From NCBI GenBank assembly GCA_003254885.1, contig QANT01004858.1, positions 1-64,000 on the forward strand: a stretch of DNA of 64,000 nucleotides, written 5' to 3'. Below are positions 1 through 12,530 of the stretch, one piece after another. Position numbers and translations under genes: made by a program. This stretch comes from Purshia tridentata (taxonomy: Eukaryota; Streptophyta; Magnoliopsida; Rosales; Rosaceae). The notes beneath the pieces were generated by a model that worked only from the letters and a program-made list of their open reading frames with translations, was not told where the DNA came from and did not search any database. How positions within the stretch are numbered: the stretch's first letter is position 1; each line of letters opens with the position of its first letter.

Positions 1-814
1 TGCTCTGTAACTTATTTTCCAAACAATGAAGAGCCAAAATTTGACTTTGGAATATTTCTTGATTCCGTTAAGTCTGGAAACACATTATCAACAAAATTTC
101 CACAAAAGTTCACTTACTGTTTTTGGTGGGGTCTACGAAATTTAATGTTTGCATTTAATAATATATAATATATTTACCGTATGATTTTTTTTTTCCTGAT
201 TAGTAAATATAAAGTACGTTGTATATGCTACTAGCTGATTGAAAAAAGTAAATATATAAGAAATCTTGAAAAACTTTTGCCATTGATTAATATCTCAATT
301 TTTATTTGACAGTCCTTTGGTTAATGTTTTGCAGTAATTTTGGCACGAATTTGGAAACCAGTACCTATGTATGGGAAAACTTCTTTGCAATTTTAATTTC
401 TATCATTGGCTTGCTACTATTTTTGTATCTCATTGGAAATGTGCAGGTTGGTATTAATTCATCAATCCTAGCCTTTGATATCTTTTTAATTTTTTCAATC
501 ATCAATTTTCCTTCAACTTGTTCGCATATACTAATTTATGGTGGTGAAACGTACTACATGTAGACATTTATGTCGATGCGAGCTGAAAGATCGGAGGAGA
601 TAAGAGAAAAGATGAAAAAGAAAGCGAAAGATATAAACAAGTGGATGTTGACAAATCATGTGCCTTTGAAATTGAGGAATAAAATCAGGGAAGACATACA
701 ACAAAAATTGGAACGAGACAAAGATGTGGATATTGAGAATCTATTCAACATTCTTCCCTTTGATACCAAAAAGAAGCTAAAACGTATTCTCTGCATGGAA
801 GCACTAAGCCAAGT

Positions 815-856
<42 letters not shown>

Positions 857-1501
857 CTTTCCATTTCTTTCTCTCAGTAGAAGTACATGTACATGACGTT
901 GCATGCATGTGTCTATATATAGGTACCAAGGCTTCAAGGGAAGGATGAAAAAGTGTTGAAAATGATCTGCGACTATATGAGGCCAATGAAGTACCCAGAG
1001 CATAGCTTCGTTGCTAAAATTAATGATCCAGTGGATCGCATGATCTTCATTACAAAAGGCACTTTATGGATCTACTCATCTGCAGCTGGTACTGATGCTA
1101 CTCAACAATTGCAAACAACTGCTGCTGCTAATTCATCCCCACCTCCATCATCATCAATAATACAAAAGGCCGTTGAGGAAGGCCAATTTTACGGAGATGA
1201 AGAACTTCTGAGTTGGGTTTCACAAAGCGTAGCTAATTTCCAAACCCTTCCTATCTCCAAACAAAATGTCATATGCCATTCGGACGTAGAAGGATTTGCT
1301 CTCACTGCCAAAGACTTGCAAATTGTTGTGTCCGAGTGCAAATTCTTGTGGAATAAGTTGCCAAAGGCTAAGAATGAAGAGGCAAGTGGCGTCAAAACAA
1401 GAAAAACCGTCGTTGCGACCGTGGTACCACCACATAAACCAATATGCCCAATTAGCTGCGCAATCGGATCTGCTTGTATTAATTACTTAATCATAGCTTA
1501 G
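1..1501 (+). CDS. Cyclic nucleotide-gated ion channel, 3' part (5' end outside window)
   Basis: Plant CNGCs are plasma-membrane cation channels of the Shaker fold with a C-linker, a cyclic-nucleotide-binding domain (CNBD) and normally a calmodulin-binding IQ motif. Four exons join in frame at GT/AG borders: 1-146, 335-446, 564-812 and 923-1501, giving 361 visible residues. Exon 1 reads the pore helix region (YCFWWGLRNL). Exon 2 reads the S6 segment (TSTYVWENFF, then LLLFLYLIGNVQ). Exon 3 is the C-linker (MRAERSEEIREK, ENLFNILPFD). Exon 4 is the CNBD (DPVDRMIFITKGTLWIYSS, GDEELLSWV). The S1-S5 part lies to the left of the window. The protein stops soon after the CNBD with a non-conserved tail (about 1380-1498). 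The usual run of aromatic residues and the IQ motif are absent. It could be a functional short paralogue or a decaying copy; no stop or frame break is visible in the exons. Confidence 0.85.
819..852. repeat. (TC)17 microsatellite in a CNGC intron
   Basis: This is a pure dinucleotide run inside the intron 813-922 of the channel gene. It lies 6 bases after the donor site and is probably length-polymorphic. Confidence 0.95.
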
Positions 1502-3530
1502 TTTCTGTTGTTCATTTTCTACTCAAATATTTATAGCTACGTTGTGTTGTTTAGTGCTTTCAATTAATTAAGCATCAATAAACTCAACCTTGATTCAATT
1601 TTCCGGCCCATCCAACAACCGCAACGCACCTCCTGTAGACATGTCATACAATTGTAATGAAAAACTTACATAATTATAATTAAAAGATGAGACTTTACAC
1701 ATGTGAAAATCTTTATACGTTTGTAAAGAGTGGCATCATTGTTTGTTCACCAAGAAAAAGTTACAAAATGTATGCTGTTAGTGATGCTAAGATATTGGTC
1801 ATGCACTAAAAAACCTAACAGCATTCTTAAAAAATATTACAAAAACTTGGTGAGATAATTGCATGCTAAGATAATATTCATCTTTATTGTTGGAGGATTT
1901 GTGATCTGCTTTGGTGTCTTCTCCCTAGGATTGTCTTCGGTAGGGGGTTCTTGTTTCTTTTCGTGTCTTTGCTGCAAATTGTTCCTCTCCTTTGTTGCAA
2001 ATTTAGGTTTAAGATAGAACAATGTCACAGCAATGCAATCAAACAAAACCTTAAAAAAAAAAAAAAGCAAAATGTTTAACTAAGGCATAAAAAACTACAG
2101 GAATCTTAAATTCTATAATTATGATCTTTTTAATCATTATATTACATGTATGGCAAAAGCTAATTATCTTTATAGAGTACATGTGTAAAAATTTGGAAGC
2201 CATTATTGTAACAAAATAAATTTACAAAATGCAAAACCTTAAAACCCTTAAAAAGATCAATTCATTTTGCATTGGAAAAGAGTTTAGGAAAAGAATAACA
2301 AAATTAATATAGAAAAATTCAAAAGAATGAGGATGAAATCGAAAAAAGGAAACTTTTCCAATTTAAAGAAGCTTATATAACAGGAGAAGTTCAACTATCC
2401 TAAAAAATGAATTGAAATACCGAATTTCATAATAAACCAAGGAAAGTAAGGTGAAGATAGATAACGAAAAATTGAACAAAGGGGAAAAAAAGAAAAAGAG
2501 AGAGGTAGAATTGTACAAAAAGCTTGAAGGTAGAAAGGCATGTTAATTTTGACAGGAATTTGTGTAAAACCAAGACAACAGCACAAAACTGACCTTGTGC
2601 TTAATAGCATAGAAAAGCATGATTAAACAGTTTGAAGATCTTGATTGTAAAACCAGGACAACAACACTTATGAAAGATAGATTTTTTTGTTAAAAGTGCT
2701 GCAGGTAGTTATTTCAGTGGACAAATATTTTATATAAAAATAGCTGACCACAACAACAACAATCAAGTGGATGTTCAAAATAATAGTACAAAATGACACC
2801 TTCAATTTTAGCTCCTCAAAAGGCGATGACAAAGATGGCAAAAACATATCTAAACTGTACAAACACTTGAAAATTAGATCCAATTGAAATACTGGAAGAA
2901 ACTAATGAATTCTATACTGATGCATCTTAAATGAATCAGCAATGGCTTTTTGGTGCTTAAATCAACAATATTGGCTTTGATGGTTTTTTTTCCTCCACAA
3001 ATTCTGGGATGTTTTGGACTTTTGGTCTACTTAACTTTAAATGTCTCCATGGGGAAATTGTCAAAAGTTATCTAAGTAGGACAGGGTGAGAGAAAGTTAT
3101 AAAAAGAGATGAAAAAAGTTTATCGTAAATTGTAATAGGTATAAAAGGATGACCACTCGCATGCCCACACTCCCATATATTAAGTATTGTTCTTATTATC
3201 AGGGGCAAAAATTTTAGAATTTTTATTTGCTAAGTAAAGCCAAAAGAAAGTATGATAAAAGAAAATCTATTAAAAATCACATACTAAGATATAACAGTAG
3301 AAATGGCTGCATCGGTTATGCCCAAACGAAGATAATATATAAAGTTGGGTAGCAAAAATGCAACTAAGAAATTACCAATATCTGTGAAGAGAACAACACA
3401 TCAATAAACAAAAAAGGTCACTCAAGCAAAGGCAGACAGAAATTAACAAATTGGGAACAAAATTATGAAGACATTGTGCAAATTAACAGATCAATAAAAT
3501 ATTAGAGGGTGTGTGTGATAAAACAGTGTC
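1502..3530. other. Intergenic, no gene seen
   Basis: AT-rich sequence follows the channel gene. Short open frames on both strands (for example around 1837-2070 and 2395-2883 on the minus strand) are low-complexity Phe/Leu/Ser-rich and match no family I know. No tRNA, hairpin or transposon ends were recognised. The first 200 bases or so are probably the 3' UTR of the channel gene. Confidence 0.6.
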
Positions 3531-4980
3531 ACCCCACTTTCCCAGTGCTATCCCCTTCCAAACAAACAAAAAATGAATTTGCAGTTTCATTCCCTTCTCC
3601 CACCATTACTCTCTCTCTCTTTCTCTCTCCCCCCCATAAATTCCATCTCTTCCTCCAGTTCTTGATTTTGTGAACAAAGAAGTTCTTCGGATTTGGGGCT
3701 CTATCAATTATGATACAAAAGGTTAAGAGCTTTAAGGCTTATTATAAATGAACTTATTTTTTGTAGGGAACTAATAATTTTTGTGATTTTCACATCTCCA
3801 TGTGCTTTTGTTTAATCTTTTATGGTTTCTGTAAATTAATCGGGCAGAGACAAATAGATGTGCAATGTTTACGGTTGACATGGTATGGAATTAGCTTAAT
3901 CTAGTCTAATCTATGGTATGGCATATTCTGAAACTTAATCTTAGACATGTGTAAAACTTAATGAAAATGATTAGTTTTGACATATTCTGCTATTATACTA
4001 ACATTAAGTTATGTAATGAGCTCGCCAAGAATGAGCTCAAGGGCTGAAGCACCCGACCCGGAAGCCAAAATCTAGATTGAAGAATAGATGCACATACATA
4101 CAAAAAAAATAATGAGGCATAAACAGATAGAAATTGAAGAAAACAGAAGAAAAGAAACAGACCCATGAAGTAGAAAACTGAAGCTTTATATTACTCACCA
4201 ATTACTTCAAAGCAACAAAGTATCCACCCTAGAGCAGACGTAAGAAATCAACAACAAAGACAGAAAAATAAAAAATCTAACATCACAAAGGAAAAAAAGA
4301 AACAAAAATTGAAAACTGAATGAAAAATTTCTCAAACAACCGTGATTACCTTTACCCAGCAGAAACACAAAACCAGCAAATAGACAGAAAGCAATATGAG
4401 AGAAGCAAATCAAAATTGAAGGAAACTTATCTGAAGCACAGCAAGACCAGAGGAATGGGCAGGTTTGCATCCCACTATCCCAGAAAGAAATCAAGGAAAT
4501 GGGCAGATCAAGAGCCAACAGTAAACTCCTCATCACATCTGGTAAAGAGCCCACCAAAATTCTCCACCTCACGACCTCCCTTTCCTTCTCTCACAGCCTC
4601 CGTCTCTCTCAACACGCCCCACAGTTTGGTTCGCTCTCAACCAAACCCAGACTTCCTCGCTCAGCCTCTCTCTTTCTCAACATGCACAGGGGTTATGGGC
4701 TGTTTCTGGAAGATCCATGGGCTGGGGAAGGAAGAGAAGGAATAGAAGAGGGTCTCCTTTGGCTGCCGGACTGGCGGCGATATCACCAGAGAAAGATGGG
4801 ACGGCGAGAAAGGGAGGAGAGAGAAGGGAGAAGAGAGAGCAGAGAGATCGTGAGTGTAGTGATCGAATTACAGGTCAATGGCAAGGCACGTAAAAAAGGA
4901 AAAGAGGCAGGGGCAAAACCGTCAGACCACTATTCCTAAGTTACAGTATGAACGGTACCGCGACCTCACGGGTTTTAGTA
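3530..4980. other. Transcript-like region, no recognisable protein
   Basis: On the plus strand, 3590-3720 has a CT-rich tract followed by a sequence resembling a 5' leader. On the minus strand, reading from about 4900 down to 4480, the sequence is a CT-rich, GC-richer leader of the type that starts plant transcripts. It is followed by a hydrophobic frame (about 4207-4530, minus) of Leu/Phe/Ser-rich composition without family resemblance. I infer one or two non-coding transcripts, or the orphan 5' end of a gene whose body is gone. Nothing here supports a protein call. Confidence 0.25.
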
Positions 4981-5335
4981 TATATATAATTTCATAGTTT
5001 TACGTTTATTAGAAGAAAGGACTGTTTCATGTTTTTGAGTTCCAAGCAGAAATTGTTGAACTTACCTGCATGTTCTCTTTGGAGTCTGTGCTTACAAAAC
5101 CAGATGCTTACATGTTTACAAGTACAAACATAAACATTCTGTTAACATGTTAATTTCATGCTCATTAGGAAAAAAAAAAAAGGTTGGAAACAAATATTTG
5201 AGCAATTACTGATATATCCTTTTGTTGGCTGAAACTTTTCTGTGGCATAGAACACTATATATATGGCATAATTTACAGACTTGTAAATGTATTCTTGTGC
5301 ATCTTTCTTATTTTATTATCATTTCTTGGGTTTCA

Positions 5336-6080
5336 GGAGTTTTGCATAGATCCTGTTGATAGATATGTTCCAACTGAGTTTGTAACGGAGCATGGTTTCT
5401 ATTTCTCCAACCCTGTAAAACATTCTCTGGATGGGGCCTTTGCTGCTCGTTTAAGTCGAGCTTAATAATTGTAAGTAAAAGCAAACCTTTCAATTCTATT
5501 TGGTTAGTGCACCTGAAGTCCACCGCATAAAAAATTGTCAGGTCTATTTGAGATAATTATTTGTGATTATTGCAAATGTAAGGTGCATTTGGTTTCATAT
5601 CTAGTAGAAAAGTTTTCTCAAACAGTTTTAGTGGAAAATAAATCATGAGAAGATAATTTTCGTTCTTCATTGTCCCCAAAAGTTGACTGTGAGAACAAAA
5701 TGTTGTTCCCAGAGAAAGATCAGCTATTCACTTATAATCACTTTTGAAGTGGTCCTCATTAACAGGCACAACAAAGATCATTTGCATGGAAGACAATCTT
5801 CAAACATGTTTGGGAGAGCATGAAGTCATATATGTTGCGCTGATGATCCAAGTGACTTACCCAAATGGGTAAAGGAACAATGCATCAATGCATAGCTGGG
5901 TTTCACTGACTCTAAACTTGGGTGATGATATGTGAAAGCTGCTAGATAGATCAACCAATTGAGGAGTCAAAACCCATGAAAGAGGCACTGAAGACAAGTG
6001 TGCATATGGATGAGTCAACCAGCAAATTTTCACAAGAATCATTCGAAGGATGGGCTCATGTGTCTAAGGAAATAATTTTT
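5336..6080 (+). pseudogene. Exon-like debris of an unidentified gene
   Basis: A clean stretch after a CAG acceptor (5336-5465) translates as a protein-like segment of about 43 residues. It begins EFCIDPVDRYVPTEFV, continues EHGFYFSNPVKHSLDG, and ends in a stop. A second stretch after an AG at 5764 reads AQQRSFAWKTIFKHVWESMK. The following bases (about 5845-6060) give further protein-like words (DPSDLPKWVKEQC) only with frame changes. The residue composition looks like coding sequence rather than random intergenic DNA, but I do not recognise the family. The likeliest explanation is a fragmentary pseudogene or a transposon-carried fragment. Alternatively it contains terminal exons of a gene with very short exons. 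Confidence 0.35.
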
Positions 6081-6516
6081 TGGTCTATCACACGATTTAA
6101 GAAAGCTTATATCAATGTAATCATTGATGCGTGTAAATCGTGACAGATGGTAAACACTTGAAATTGTTAGGGTTGATAACTCTATTGCTAAACTTTGAAG
6201 AATACACAATTTGCTTGTCATTGTAAAATCCAAGATGACTCATTATCAAAATGATAGATTTAACATGGTTAATAAAAAAGTCAGCTTCGTATCAAGTCCC
6301 TTGACACAAATAATTAAACAAGTTAGGCTGAAGTTAACAAATACTTAACATGAATGCGAAATATTGTGTTCAAACAGGGCAAAACATAATTTGGGTGGAT
6401 TACCATCCCATATTGTGTTATGACCTAGTGTTCTTTAGTTGGGCCAAAAAGGCGGTAAGCAGTATAAAACTGTTAAATTCTAGAAAGGAAAAAAAATCAG
6501 TATAACCAGCATAAAT

Positions 6517-6607
6517 TGGGTTTAGAAGCTCCCTTCTTTAATGTACTCAATCATTTAAACCCCTGGGTGTACTGCTCATATTATTGGGTTTAGAAACTCC
6601 CTTCTTT
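6517..6607. repeat. Short direct repeat upstream of the PARN gene
   Basis: A segment of about 23 bases (GGGTTTAGAAGCTCCCTTCT and following) at 6517-6539 recurs at 6585-6607 with one substitution, 67 bases apart. It lies 200-290 bases before the start codon, so it may be in the promoter. Confidence 0.7.
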
Positions 6608-6805
6608 CTTCTGGCTGGCCCTTGATTTATTGCTTTTTAGTTGAGCCTAGCCCACCCCGTGGCACCAAAAAAAACAAAAGGGATATCGAAAACTGCGAGA
6701 AACGACGACGTTCCGGGCAATCAATTCATCTTCTACCTTGTGTCGGAAACAAAACCGCTCCTGCGGTTCTACGTAAACACCGAAACCTCAAACAATGCTC
6801 AGACA

Positions 6806-9800
6806 ATGAACACTCACCGCCCAGTGAGGGCGCTATCACGTGCCCTATCCCACTCAGCCGTACAGTCCTCCACATTCTCTCTGAAAAACGTAACGAAATC
6901 GAACTTTGAGCCAACTCTCTCTGAGTTGCGCCGCCATGTCGCCGCCGCCGACTTCGTGGCCATCGACCTCGAAATGACCGGAATCACCAGCGCGCCGTGG
7001 CGTGACTCGTTGGAGTTTGACCGCTCCGACGTCTGCTACCTCAAGGTCAAGGACTCGGCCGAGAAGTTCGCTGTGCTTCAGTTCGGTGTTTGCCCTTTTC
7101 GCTGGGACTCATCCAAGCGCTCCTTTATTGCTCATCCGTAAGTCTCTTGACTTTTTGGATTGTGCTCTGTTTGGTTGCCGAGAAAGATATTAAATTTAGG
7201 GATTGTACATGAGTTTCTCTTTAGTGACATTTGCTTCTCTTAAACTTCCGTGTTTGTTTTCTGAGAAATTGCTGGGAGTGAAAAGAAAATTTTGGGGTAT
7301 AGAATTCGATTTAAATTTGTGTGTTTTGTTTTCGTTATGGCATTCGGAGTGAAAAGCTCAATTGTTGGAGTTCTATGAAAAATGCAGGAAAAGATGCGTT
7401 AGAAAGAAAAAAGAATAATTTATGTTATTTTGCTTGAAATTATCTACTTTCCTCATTTCCTGGTTTATACAAGAGTGTTTTATCAGAACCTTTAGTTTTG
7501 AAGGTTAGGCTATAGTTTGTCCTAGATTAGATTGAACAAAATGAAAAGGCACATCACAACTGAGAGAATAAGTTTTAGCGTTTCCTATTTGGTATATTTT
7601 TTTTTCCTGTGTTAGAAAGGTTTCCCAGTTAGCCTTTTTATTTAGTTTCTTTCTTTTTTTTTACCTATCAATATATGTACTTTGGCAGGCACAATTTCTA
7701 TATTTTTCCGCATCAAGAGCTTCCAGTCAAAAGGCCCTCTTACGAATTTCTCTGCCAGACTACATCAATTGATTTCTTAGCTAAATACCAGTTCGATTTC
7801 AATGTGTGCATACGTGAAGGTACTACAATTTTGGTTTGTTGTATTGCATTTCAAAGTAATGATTAAGGTTAAAGGTTTTGTAACTGTTGTGCATGTTATT
7901 TCACCAAAGGCTTTTTTTTGTTTTTTTTCCCTGATATTTTCGGTTCATGAAATCAAACTGTTGGACCAATGTCAGGAATATCTTATTTATCCAGAGGGCA
8001 GGAAAGTGAAGCACGGAGACGTTTGAGTTTGGCATATGAGGATGAATTATTCGCTACATGGTCTAACTCGAAAGAAGTTAGAAACGTGCCATTGGTCAAG
8101 ATGGCTGACACTCTCTTCACTGAACGGATGAAGAACATATTCACAGAATGGCGTGATGGGTTGTTGAGGAATAGAAATGGACGGTTCCAATTTCAGGAGA
8201 ACTCAAATGACCCGCAACAACAATTACAAACCATTTTCTTCAAGATGCGTCCAGCTCTTAGTCTGAGTGGATTTACTTCTCATCAGCTTAAGTTGATTCA
8301 ATTGGTAATACTCTATTCACCTGGTTTCAGATTGTTTTGTTCTAGTAGTTTCTTTTAATTATTCTGAGATGGACTTTTATATGGATGTAAAAAACATTTT
8401 TTCTTCCCAGTCATGACTTTATTAAGCTGAATATAAAAATGAACTCATGCAGGTCATTAGAAGGCATTTCCAAGATCTTTCTTATGTTCAGGTAAATGGT
8501 GAAAATTCCTGTAAACAGCAACTGGTTGTGCTTACAGATTCTAAGGATGACAGGGAGTTACTTATGGTAAGTAATTGATTTTCCCAGTTCATGACTTTGT
8601 ACCAATTGATGTGAAGTAATTGATTTCCCATGGAAGATATTTTTTTGGAGCTACACTCTTTATTCAAATCCACTTTTTTTCTGTCTCTCCAAAAAGTGGT
8701 GAGATTTTTAGAGAAGATGTAATTAGGTTAGGTCAAAGGTTTGATCCCTTCCAATGTAAAAATGAATGCCTTCAATTAATGTTTTCTCTTGATTTCATCC
8801 TTCACCATCCAAAAAAGGGTAAGAAAAATTGAAATTTTAAAAACCGTGTTCACCGAAATTACTCTCAGGGCATAGATTTGTATTTGAGCATGATTATGGT
8901 GAAAGTGCAATAGGGAGAATAATAATAATCACAAAAAGGAAATATATGTATTTGTTATTATATGATGTTAGCTATACCTCAGGAGGAATTCAAATTTTCT
9001 GTATACAAATCTTTCGCAGAAGGAGTTGAAGGATGAGCATCTTAGACATGCAGAGATGAAGGTTCAAGCTGCAGTTGGGTTTCGTCATGTTATTGACCTT
9101 CTTTCCTCAGAACAGAAGTTGCTTGTTGGTCACAATTGCTTTCTGGGTACAAATATTGGTACTAGTTTTACAAACAGGTTAATTTGATTATGTAAATATA
9201 TATCCATAAGACGCCTTCTTGCTGTCATACAGATATTGCACATGTATACAGCAAATTTGTAGGCCCTCTTCCTTCGACCCCTGAAGAATTTGTCTCTTCT
9301 GTTAACAACTGCTTTCCGCACATCATTGACACCAAGATACTCTTAAATGCTAATAATATGCTCCAACAACGGATGAAGAAGTCCAAAACATCACTATCAT
9401 CAGCATTTGCCATGTTATGTCCAAAAATTTCTCTTGGGGTGAAAAGTACTGATCTGGCATGCGTCAAAGTTGAGGTTCAGGTGGATGATTTGAGGTTTGC
9501 TACTTTCATTCTCTGTCCTTAATAATAACTTGGCAGTGCTTCTTTCGTTTAGCTGGTCTTATGCTTTCTATCGTCACATTTCAGAAAAAAGGATAAAAAG
9601 AGTTACAACCTGAAAGAATAAGGAGAACATTTTTATTAACTTACTGATATGAATCATGATCATTGATCAAAGTCGTAGGCTTAGAGATTAACTGTTTGAG
9701 ATCTGACTGGGAACAACTAGGTATGATATTTGTTGTACATGACAACACACCAAGGTACTACCAATGAAACTTATTACATATGACCAACTTTGGAAATCTG

Positions 9801-10880
9801 TCAGAGAGCAAGTTCGTACGAATTTGTCAGCTTTCTGTTTCTACTTGCTTTAGTGGATGTATATACTTGTGCGTGCAATATGAATATCTCTCATAGGACT
9901 GACTGTTGTATTATAAAGTAAAAAAGGTAGCCATTACATATTGACAAAAAATAAATTATAATAATGAAATATAAAAAGAAAAGCAGAGGTGGCACCTTAG
10001 AAATTGGTCTTCCATGAAATTATTTATTTGCAGGTCCTCCAACTGGAATTCTGGAGCCAAACATGAAGCTGGATATGATGCTTTTATGACAGGATGTGTA
10101 TTTGCTCAGGCATGCAGTCATCTAGGCATAGATTTTGAGGTCTGTTTGCCCTCTGAAAGGTTGGCCCACAATGTGAAGCTCCAGAATCACATCAACCTTC
10201 TATACCTTAGCTGGAGTAATGGAGACATTATTGATTTGACCAGTGGTAACAAGCGTGCGGCATCTTTGGGGTCCAATAACCACAAAAAGAGGTACCAGGA
10301 GATTTCGTTTGAGAGCATTGCTTTAATCTGGGGGTTCCCATCCAAACTCAAGGCGCGGGAGATAAGAGAGTGCATCTCAAAAGTCTTTGGCCTGTCCTCT
10401 GTTACATCTGTTTACCACTTGGATGAAACTGCGGTATTAGTTCAGTTTGACAAGGCCAATTTGGTCTCTGAATTTCTCACTTTGAAGGAAACTTTAGAGA
10501 GGAATGATGGTCCGGTCTCAGTTTTGCATCCTCTTGCAGTACTTTTGGAAGGTGGAAACACCCATGCCGCTGATTATGAAACTTACAAAGAAATTTGCAG
10601 TTCACCTAGCTCAAAAGTCTTGTTTGCAGATCAGGCAGAGGCAGTTGGCATTAAATGGAAAACCAAAGTGGTTGAATCTAAAGCAGCATTGGAGAGCCTA
10701 GAACATGAAAGTTCCGGTGATAAAAATGCAGTGCGTACTGCTTCTAAGTCTGAGGAAAAATCCAGAACAAGGAACATGGATGATGTGCAAAATGACCCAT
10801 TATGTGGGCGTCTCTCACATTATAAGATCATAGATTCTTTCATGGCTGCTGAAGGCGATCAGATTAGAACTACTAATTAG
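6806..10880 (+). CDS. AHG2: Poly(A)-specific ribonuclease, mitochondrial PARN (AHG2-like)
   Basis: This DEDD-family 3'-exoribonuclease removes poly(A) tails. In Arabidopsis AHG2/PARN acts on mitochondrial transcripts and affects ABA and salicylate responses. Seven exons join in frame: 6806-7137, 7689-7819, 7976-8304, 8453-8566, 9020-9146, 9233-9494 and 10034-10880, giving 713 residues. The four catalytic acids are present: Asp54 and Glu56 in AIDLEMTG, Asp345 in GHNCFLDIAHVY, and Asp447 in KHEAGYDAFMTG, with His442. The first 25 residues are rich in Arg and Ser and lack acidic residues (MNTHRPVRALSRALSHSAVQ), as expected for a mitochondrial presequence. Codon 6806 is the first ATG in frame; the open frame runs upstream without another. 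The C-terminal third (residues about 470-713) carries the conserved LIWGFPSKLKARE and GPVSVLHPLAVLLEGGNT stretches of the plant family. Intact and confidently assigned. Confidence 0.93.
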
Positions 10881-12050
10881 TGACTTTGGGTTTGCTGAAT
10901 CAGTTAATCAGATAATTTATACACATTCTATTTATTGAAACATTGCCTAAAAGCAATCTGTACTTGTTCTGAGATTTTTGTATACCATTGTTAGGAATGT
11001 GACATTAGGAAACAAAAGAAATGTAATTATCTGCATTGAAATGGAATATTTTTTTTAAAGCAAAGTAATAATATGCAACTGATTTGTATTGCCATTATTT
11101 CTGCATCTCGAATTAGCTTGAAGCCCGTGTATAAAGGCTTTGACTAGTTACCCGTATTCAGGAATTTTCTTCCAGGCCTTTTCTTCTTTCTCTTTTATTA
11201 TTTCTCTGTGTCTGTCCAATAATATACTGCAAGAATGTTGCATGTAAATAGATCAAATGGAAGTGGGGTGGGGTGGGGTGGGGTGGTGGAGTAGGCCACC
11301 TTGAATTGGTTACGTGGACTGCACGTGCAGCTCTGGGGCATGACTCTGTGCTTCATGGTCCAGTTGGTCCCACTTTCTTTCAATGGATTCAACGGCTGTG
11401 ATCCTTCCTCCTGTGACATAAGGTTGATTGTGAAAATTATTATGTACATTTCATTCATGCTTAATTCTCTGCGGTTTCTGCGAAATATTGCTCGCTTACC
11501 ACTTTATCCTCTGCATCCTCCTGAGGTAGCTGGGAGCTATATCTATATCTATAATCGCTTGAAAGAAAAAAAATTAATTTGACATCCTGAATTTGAAAAT
11601 GACCTGTTTTTCCAAATTTAGCTACAAGAATATATATGACATAATCACTACATGGACCTCCCTTACTAAAGTCTGTGGGCCAAATACTAGTAACTGCAAG
11701 CAAAAATATATTTTAATAATGTACCTAATGGTACCAAAAAAAAAAATATATATATATATATATACACGTAAAGGGGCCCAGCATTGAACAAGAGGGGCCT
11801 AATCCTCTCTCTCAATTCCGCATCTTTTTCACTTCTAGGAGAGTAGCTTCCAGAGTACCGTTGATAATTTCGAGTCAAAAACTAATTAATCACATTATTA
11901 ACTCAGACATGAAATATTGAAAACTTTCGACTATGCACCATTTTCACCACAGATAACCAGATAAGAGTCTGAAGCCCAAAAAAAAAAAAAAACTAGATAA
12001 GAGTCAACAAGGTAGGCGGCCAGATACCAAATATCACTTATATTGATCTC
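10881..12050. other. Intergenic between PARN and MIR156
   Basis: The first part (to about 11100) is the probable 3' UTR of the PARN gene. The rest is AT-rich with a GGGGT repeat at 11264-11289 and a (TA)n run near 11746-11764. Short open frames here match nothing known. Confidence 0.6.
11264..11289 (+). repeat. (GGGGT)n tract, potential G-quadruplex
   Basis: Four consecutive GGGGT units followed by GGTGG give at least four runs of three or more G with one-base loops on the plus strand. This is the textbook arrangement for a stable intramolecular G-quadruplex. It lies about 1.2 kb upstream of the proposed MIR156 promoter and 380 bases past the PARN stop codon. Confidence 0.75.
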
Positions 12051-12530
12051 CCTGCATGTCTTCCACGTGTCATCATTCAACGGTCATGATATTCTCCAGG
12101 ATCACGAAAACAACACCCCCTCCTCTCTCTCTCTGTGTCACGCGTGATGTGGTCAGGTGGGAGAAAGTAGACTCTTTCTTGCGGATCCACCTGAATAGCC
12201 GGTCAACATCCCCCCGCCATTTCTGGTTACACATTTATGAGGTTTCTTACACGCTTTTTACAAACTTCAAATTTATATTATATTCTTTATCAACGTCCTT
12301 TTCCTCTGCATAGTAATTATCTACGATTCTTTATTTCACGGTACTTACGTTAATAACTCCGAGTCTTTGACAGTGAAGGTTTTTACTTTTTAATCAGATT
12401 TGTGGAAACTGCCAAATTACAACAGACACAAAATCAGAGTAATTAGTGAAAAGGACCACTGTAACCTCACTAGCCGGTCATAGCCCACGAGCCACTGGCT
12501 ACAGCCGGTGAGCAAGTCTCTATAAGATGG
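12050..12530 (+). promoter_or_regulatory. Probable MIR156 promoter region
   Basis: A TATA box (CTATAAGAT, about 12519-12527) stands 25-40 bases before a CT- and TC-rich sequence that looks like a leader (12555-12680). Further upstream are a CCACGTGT G-box-like site (about 12063) and a palindromic TCACGCGTGA element (about 12138). Two AGCCGGT motifs flank 12470-12510. The assignment to the microRNA gene rests on strand and distance; there is no open reading frame between it and the hairpin. A donor-like CTGTAAGG at about 12808 and an acceptor-like TTGCAG near 13236 suggest an intron in the primary transcript. Confidence 0.5.

Noticed and set aside
4207-4572. Hydrophobic minus-strand frame of 121 codons
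   Set aside because: Starts at a non-ATG codon, is Leu/Phe/Ser-rich because the plus strand is A/G-rich, and resembles no protein family.
6641-6805. N-terminal extension of the PARN frame
   Set aside because: The frame is open but contains no ATG before 6806. The ATG at 6806 gives a good mitochondrial presequence.
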